A DNA stretch of 51,466 bases from an uncultured Prevotellaceae bacterium (lineage in GTDB: Bacteria > Bacteroidota > Bacteroidia > Bacteroidales > Bacteroidaceae): contig CADAAR010000027.1 in the NCBI GenBank assembly GCA_902785945.1, forward strand, positions 1 through 51,466, in the 5' to 3' direction. This document shows positions 50,065 through 51,466 of the stretch, one piece after another. Below the pieces are notes generated by a model. The model was given only the letters and a program-made list of their open reading frames with translations. It was not told the DNA's origin and ran no database searches. A program made the translations under genes and the position numbers. The stretch's first letter is position 1; each line of letters begins with the position of its first letter.

Positions 50065-51279
50065 TTACCATCCGATAGTATCATAGCCTGCCGCATAATA
50101 CCATTTGAATTTCTGGATGTACTGATTATCCGTTGACTGCAGTTTCCACTGCGGCACAAACATGCTCATACCGCCGAAGTTCTCTTCTGTCATGTCGAAG
50201 TCCAGGAAACTCACGTGGTTCATCGTATCCCATTGCTTGGCGAATTTCTTATAGATGACGGCCTTGTCGAAGGCTTTCTTCCAACTGTTGTATTCCGCAT
50301 CGCTGGCATAGGTTTTGATGAAATGGTTGATATCGTACAGATTCTTGTCCAGATAGTAGATCAGATCGCTTAGATTTGGATATTGCTGCAGGTTGTCGGC
50401 GGCTTTCATCGACTGTAACACAGTCTTTGTAGCTTCTGCAAGTGAGACCATCTCGCTACTCTTTACCACGGCGAGGGGTACATGGTCGTTGTAGCTCACA
50501 GCATATTTATCGCAGATCGACTGATAGAAGGTCTCTTTCTCCATCATCGCGGGCACAATCTGGTCGTAGGGCGCTCCCAGACCGGGGATCTCTGCTGGCG
50601 AGCCGATGTAGTAGTCGCACACGTCCTTCAGTTCGTAGGCGCACTCGGCACACATCATGTTACAGCAGTCGGCGAAGATGAACTTCAGGTGGGGTACGGT
50701 CTTCAGGATCTTCGCCAGCGTTGGGATATTCATCCACCTGTCGCCAGCGCCCTGATTCGAGTTGTTGAGGTTCGAGCCGCCATAGGCCCTTTGGCGGGCG
50801 GTATAGCTCACAATGCTGTCGCTCTTGACCAACCATCCTGAGGCGTGTCCCCAGAGCACCAGTCCGTAGTCCTTTGCGGGATAGTCGGTGAAGACGCGAT
50901 TGATCACGTTCTTCATCATCGTGGGGTCGCAGGGCACCATGGTCGAGTCCAGGGGAACCGAGTCGCGCAGCTCGCCCTTGCGGTAGTGCAGCAGATAGGG
51001 GTTGTGGTCGTCGTATCTGGTGACGGGATCCTTGGCCTTGTCCACGAAGATCACCAGATGGTTGTCACCCAGTTTGGGAATAGCCTCTTTGATCTCCTCT
51101 ATGTCGCTCTGGGCAAAACGGTGTCCGCTGCCGGGCCAGTACGACAGATTGTTCTGTGCCGCCATATAGATGAGCACCGTGCGCTCGGCCTGCGGATCTT
51201 CCGGTTCATCGTCGTCCTTGTTACAGCTCACGAACGTCCACGCCGTCAGGGCCAATAATCCTATGAGTATTTTCTTCAT
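50065..51279 (-). CDS. Clostripain-family (C11) cysteine peptidase lipoprotein
   Basis: 404 residues. A lipobox in TFVSCNKDDDEPED (Cys near residue 19), followed by acidic residues as in surface-exposed Bacteroidetes lipoproteins. The C11 catalytic His is in GLVLWGHASGW, and the Cys in IFADCCNMMCAECAYEL (one of the two after FAD). Relatives cut after Arg and mature by self-cleavage. A full consensus promoter precedes it. It is a single gene. Confidence 0.9.
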   Translation of the reverse strand: MKKILIGLLALTAWTFVSCNKDDDEPEDPQAERTVLIYMAAQNNLSYWPGSGHRFAQSDIEEIKEAIPKLGDNHLVIFVDKAKDPVTRYDDHNPYLLHYRKGELRDSVPLDSTMVPCDPTMMKNVINRVFTDYPAKDYGLVLWGHASGWLVKSDSIVSYTARQRAYGGSNLNNSNQGAGDRWMNIPTLAKILKTVPHLKFIFADCCNMMCAECAYELKDVCDYYIGSPAEIPGLGAPYDQIVPAMMEKETFYQSICDKYAVSYNDHVPLAVVKSSEMVSLAEATKTVLQSMKAADNLQQYPNLSDLIYYLDKNLYDINHFIKTYASDAEYNSWKKAFDKAVIYKKFAKQWDTMNHVSFLDFDMTEENFGGMSMFVPQWKLQSTDNQYIQKFKWYYAAGYDTIGW

Positions 51280-51298
51280 TATTTCTTGAATTTTGCTG

Positions 51299-51329
51299 CA
51301 AAGTTAGTGTAAATCGCTCAAAACACCAA
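51299..51329 (-). promoter_or_regulatory. Promoter of the clostripain gene
   Basis: TTGG, 19 bases, TAACTTTG on the minus strand; ATG 20 bases downstream. Confidence 0.78.
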
Positions 51330-51370
51330 ATAATTATACCTTTTTATAAAAAAATAGGCCAACATCATGT

Positions 51371-51438
51371 GAATCATGGGGACTGGCACCAATGATAGCA
51401 TCTTTGATCTATCAGTGCGTGCCTGTCCCCTGTGATTC
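51371..51438. repeat. REP/BIME-like hairpin repeat, copy 3 (full)
   Basis: The 57-base core at 51375-51431 is the exact reverse complement of 528-584. The outer arms differ (GAATCA/TGATTC instead of GTGACACA/TGTGTCAC) but are again complementary to each other. A further hairpin GCGCTC-CTTA-GAGCGC lies at 51442-51457. Confidence 0.88.
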
Positions 51439-51466
51439 GCAGCGCTCCTTAGAGCGCAATCGGTCC

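Overview
The window looks like a Prevotella-type member of the order Bacteroidales (Prevotellaceae). Reasons: promoters repeatedly match the Bacteroidetes pattern TTG(G/C/T) or TTTG, about 19 bases, then TAnnTTTG. Ribosome binding sites are weak or absent. Other clade markers are a LruC-domain lipoprotein, GldE, HU-HIG proteins with 'smalltalk' small proteins, a T9SS-like C-terminal domain, class III fructose-bisphosphatase, malic enzyme fused to phosphotransacetylase, and secreted carbohydrate esterases. Base composition is near 50 % GC in genes, with AT-rich spacers. The esterases and the clostripain-like lipoprotein fit a gut or rumen polysaccharide degrader. Species cannot be told from the sequence alone.

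Layout. 1-740: end of an HU-HIG gene, a hairpin repeat (REP/BIME-like) and a broken smalltalk gene. 776-13.7 kb: metabolic and housekeeping genes (thioredoxin-like lipoprotein or secreted protein, htpG, CE1-type esterase, malic enzyme-PTA, TetR regulator, pyrophosphate-driven ion pump, acidic-tail protein, rarA). 13.7-15.3 kb: TRIC-like channel and lipoprotein. 15.3-25.8 kb: a tightly packed minus-strand run purU-hisH-hisA-hisF-hisIE-ftsE-lysC-lysA-GT2-GT-fbp, apparently one transcription unit. 25.9-28.1 kb: divergent pair of carbohydrate esterases. 28.3-29.7 kb: LruC lipoprotein.

29.7-36.7 kb is an accessory region. It holds a second, inverted HU-HIG/smalltalk pair, a HigBA-type toxin-antitoxin pair, a 171-base element with perfect 26-base terminal inverted repeats and a 40-base palindrome, a strongly structured candidate RNA with its own consensus promoter, several very small proteins, two small secreted proteins, gene remnants (a C10-protease propeptide, an N-terminally truncated M15 peptidase) and a smalltalk / two-TM / M15-peptidase cassette. 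Several GGGGACAG-type hairpins sit inside or at the ends of these genes.

36.8-51.3 kb returns to ordinary genes: CotH-kinase secreted protein, indolepyruvate:ferredoxin oxidoreductase plus aminotransferase (arylpyruvate / aromatic amino-acid metabolism), glmS, a receiver-histidine kinase overlapping nspC (carboxynorspermidine decarboxylase), a four-tRNA cluster (Gly-Leu-Leu-Gly), a conserved protein, ssb, gldE and a clostripain-like lipoprotein. The window ends in a third full copy of the hairpin repeat seen at 528-584.

The most noteworthy material is the 29.7-36.7 kb region, the repeat family, in-frame repeat insertion in hisH, and two candidate RNAs (32.1 kb plus strand, 39.0 kb minus strand). 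No rRNA, CRISPR array or transposase gene was seen.
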